Assembly: GCA_905197585.1 (NCBI GenBank)
Contig: CAJJZO010000076.1
Coordinates: 1-8,059, forward strand
DNA from: an uncultured Collinsella sp.
GTDB lineage: Bacteria > Actinomycetota > Coriobacteriia > Coriobacteriales > Coriobacteriaceae
DNA: 8,059 bases
Reading direction: 5' to 3'
Part shown: positions 6,218 to 8,059 of the stretch, one piece after another
Numbering within the stretch: the first letter of the stretch is position 1
How the letters are laid out: each line of letters starts with the position of its first letter
Program-made: the position numbers and the translations under genes
The notes under the pieces: model-generated
The model's input: only the letters and a program-made list of their open reading frames with translations
Database searches by the model: none
Told to the model about the DNA's origin: nothing

Positions 6218-8022
6218 AGCTCAACAACCCCACTGTCAGCGATAACACCGAAAGCGGAGCACTCAATATGGTCAAGCTCACTATCGATAATTGCGAGGTC
6301 GTGGTGCCCGAGCACACCACGATCCTGGACGCGGCCAAGTCCGTCGGCATCCAGATTCCCACCCTGTGCTACCTGCGCGATCTGAACGAGATCGGCGGCT
6401 GCCGCGTGTGCGTGGTCGAGGTTGAGGGCTGCGACCAGCTGGTTGCCGCCTGCAACAACTACGTGCTCGATGGCATGGTGGTCCACACCAACAGCCCCAA
6501 GGCCCGCGAGGCGCGCCGCACCAACGTGCAGCTGCTGCTTTCGCAGCACGATTCACGCTGCACGAGCTGTGTGCGCAGCGGTAACTGCAACCTGCAGACC
6601 ATTGCCAACGACCTGGGCATTTTCTATCTGCCGTATCAAAGGCATTTGGCGGGCGAGGGCTGGGATTTCGATTTCCCCATCATCCGCGAAAACGACAAGT
6701 GCATTAAATGCATGCGCTGCATCAAGGTGTGCGAGAGCGTACAGGGCCTAGGGATTTGGGACCTGACCAACCGCGCCACGCATACCGCCGTGGGCACCCG
6801 CGGGCGCGTGCCGATCGGCAAGACCGCTTGCGTCGCGTGCGGCCAGTGCATCACGCATTGCCCGACGGGCGCGCTGCGCGAGCGCGACGACACCGAGACC
6901 GTGTTTGACGCGCTCGCTAATCCCGACAAGATCGTGCTGGTGCAGATCGCGCCGGCCGTGCGTAGTGCTTGGGGCGAGGAGCTCGGCATTCCGCGCGAGG
7001 AGGCAACCGTCGAGCGTCTGGCTTGCGCGCTGCGCCGCGTAGGCTTTGAGTATGTGTTCGATACCGATTTCTCGGCCGACCTCACCATTATGGAGGAGGG
7101 CTCCGAGCTGCTCGAGCGCCTGGGCGCCGCCGCTAAGGGTGAGGGCGACAGCCGCGGCTGGCCCATGTTTACGAGCTGCTGCCCGGGCTGGGTGCGCTTT
7201 GTGAAGGCACGTTACCCCGAGTTTGTCGACAGCCTGTCCACGTCAAAGTCGCCGCAGCAGATGTTCGGCGCTATCGCCAAGACCTACTACGCCAAGGTGC
7301 TGGGCGTGGAGCCCGAGCGTCTGTTCGTGGTGTCCGTTATGCCATGCACGGCCAAGAAGGCCGAGTGTGCGCTGCCGAGCATGATGGGCGAGGGCGGCGC
7401 GCCCGACGTGGACGTTGCGCTGACGGTGCGCGAGATGGTGCGCATGATCCGCGCGAGCCACGTGAGCGTTGACACGCTGGTCGAGGAGCCGCTCGACACG
7501 CCGCTGGGCTTCGGCACGGGCGCGGGTGTGATCTTTGGCGCCACGGGCGGCGTGATGGAGGCCGCCGTGCGCTCGGCATATTACCTGGCGACGGGCAAGA
7601 ACCCGGATGCCGACTTCTTCACTGACGTGCGCGGACTCGAGGGCTGGAAGGAGGCCGTGACCGATATCGAGGGTACCAAGGTGCGCGTCGCCGTGGCGCA
7701 CGGGCTGGGTAACGCCGCCCGTCTGCTCGACGCGATTCGCGACGGCCGCGTGGGCTATGACTTCGTCGAGGTCATGGCGTGCCCCGGCGGCTGCGTCGGT
7801 GGTGGCGGTCAGCCCATCCACGACGGTTGCGAGCTAGCTGCCGAGCGTGGCCAGGTGCTCTGGGGCCTCGATGCGAACGCCGAGATTCGCTTCTCGCATG
7901 AGAATCCCGATGTCCAGGCGTGCTACCGCGAGTTCTTAGGCGAGCCGCTCTCGCCACTGGCCGAGGAGCTGCTGCATACCGACCATCACGCATGGACGAT
8001 GCCTAACGAGGGGACATGCTAG
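6211..8022 (+). CDS. hydA: [FeFe] hydrogenase, group A2-like, with NuoG-type N-terminal clusters
   Basis: Catalyses reversible H2 formation or oxidation in the cytoplasm. Seen in the 603-residue product: a plant-type [2Fe-2S] domain (C53, C64, C67, C81); a His-Cys [4Fe-4S] site (H113, C117, C120, C126); two [4Fe-4S] motifs (C164/C167/C170/C174 and C207/C210/C213/C217); the H-cluster signatures L1 TSCCPGW (321-327), L2 MPCTAKKAE (377-385) and L3 ACPGGCVGGGGQP (523-535); and a C-terminal small-subunit-like segment (about 569-592, with FLGEPL and ELLHTDH). Every expected H-cluster cysteine (C324, C379, C524, C528) and the proton-relay cysteine C323 is present, so it should be active if maturases HydEFG exist elsewhere; none are in this window. 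The ATG at 6211 overlaps the upstream stop and has GGAGGGAGGA at 6194-6203. An in-frame ATG at 6268 with GGAG at 6256-6259 begins right at the conserved VKLTID segment and would give 584 residues. The neighbour suggests the glutamate-synthase-linked class (HydDB group A2). Confidence 0.97.
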   Translation: MVELNNPTVSDNTESGALNMVKLTIDNCEVVVPEHTTILDAAKSVGIQIPTLCYLRDLNEIGGCRVCVVEVEGCDQLVAACNNYVLDGMVVHTNSPKAREARRTNVQLLLSQHDSRCTSCVRSGNCNLQTIANDLGIFYLPYQRHLAGEGWDFDFPIIRENDKCIKCMRCIKVCESVQGLGIWDLTNRATHTAVGTRGRVPIGKTACVACGQCITHCPTGALRERDDTETVFDALANPDKIVLVQIAPAVRSAWGEELGIPREEATVERLACALRRVGFEYVFDTDFSADLTIMEEGSELLERLGAAAKGEGDSRGWPMFTSCCPGWVRFVKARYPEFVDSLSTSKSPQQMFGAIAKTYYAKVLGVEPERLFVVSVMPCTAKKAECALPSMMGEGGAPDVDVALTVREMVRMIRASHVSVDTLVEEPLDTPLGFGTGAGVIFGATGGVMEAAVRSAYYLATGKNPDADFFTDVRGLEGWKEAVTDIEGTKVRVAVAHGLGNAARLLDAIRDGRVGYDFVEVMACPGGCVGGGGQPIHDGCELAAERGQVLWGLDANAEIRFSHENPDVQACYREFLGEPLSPLAEELLHTDHHAWTMPNEGTC

Positions 8023-8024
8023 CG

Positions 8025-8059
8025 ATGCGCGCGTTTGATGTTGAGATGTCGCGCCGGGG
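8025..8059 (+). CDS. Start of a further operon gene, truncated by the window edge
   Basis: An open frame begins 2 nt after the hydA stop, with GAGGGG at 8008-8013 as a possible ribosome binding site 11 nt upstream. Only about 11 residues (MRAFDVEMSRR) are visible, too few to name it. An in-frame ATG at 8016, overlapping the hydA stop as ATGCTAG, is an alternative start but sits too close to that site. If real, it would be the third gene of the hydrogenase operon. Confidence 0.4.
   Translation, partial: MRAFDVEMSRR

Overview
This window looks like the chromosome of a GC-rich, strictly anaerobic Gram-positive. The strong C/G third-position codon bias, the EFR1-type flavodoxin/ferredoxin, the GltD-like flavoprotein paired with an [FeFe] hydrogenase, and the dense palindromic intergenic regions fit Coriobacteriia best, probably a Collinsella-like gut organism. 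That placement is an inference; no rRNA or other marker is present. All supported genes lie on the + strand.

Layout. (1) Positions 1-411 hold no convincing gene. They contain three copies of an 18-bp motif (33-131), a possible -10 box and the leader of the next gene. (2) 412-2661 encodes a DEAD-box RNA helicase with a complete core and an unusually long Arg/Gly-rich tail, closed by a clear intrinsic terminator (2696-2728). (3) 2729-3282 is a 550-bp stretch without a convincing gene. It holds a 237-bp element bounded by inverted repeats (2836-3072), an AT-rich direct repeat (3110-3146), a hairpin and a possible promoter. (4) 3283-4044 encodes an EFR1-family flavodoxin fused to two [4Fe-4S] ferredoxin motifs. 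It stands alone, with related TTGGTGCA...TGCACCAA hairpins upstream and downstream. (5) 4045-4384 contains the second of these hairpins, a separate 62-nt near-perfect hairpin, an AT-rich likely promoter zone with a dyad, and a leader with competing stems. (6) 4385-6217 and 6211-8022 form a tight two-gene operon: a NuoF-tip/GltD-like flavoprotein and a large [FeFe] hydrogenase (HydA) with a full set of H-cluster and accessory iron-sulfur ligands. (7) A further reading frame starts at the right edge (8025 or 8016) and runs out of the window.

How the genes may work together. The flavoprotein would exchange hydrides with NAD(P)H at its FAD and pass electrons through iron-sulfur clusters to HydA, which makes or consumes H2. 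This matches the glutamate-synthase-linked (group A2-like) hydrogenase arrangement. The NADH/FMN-binding part of NuoF is missing and only its Fe-S tip is kept, so flavin chemistry would have to take place on the GltD-like module. The nearby EFR1 protein could be a low-potential electron partner, but it has its own transcription signals and the link is only positional. The helicase is an unrelated neighbour.
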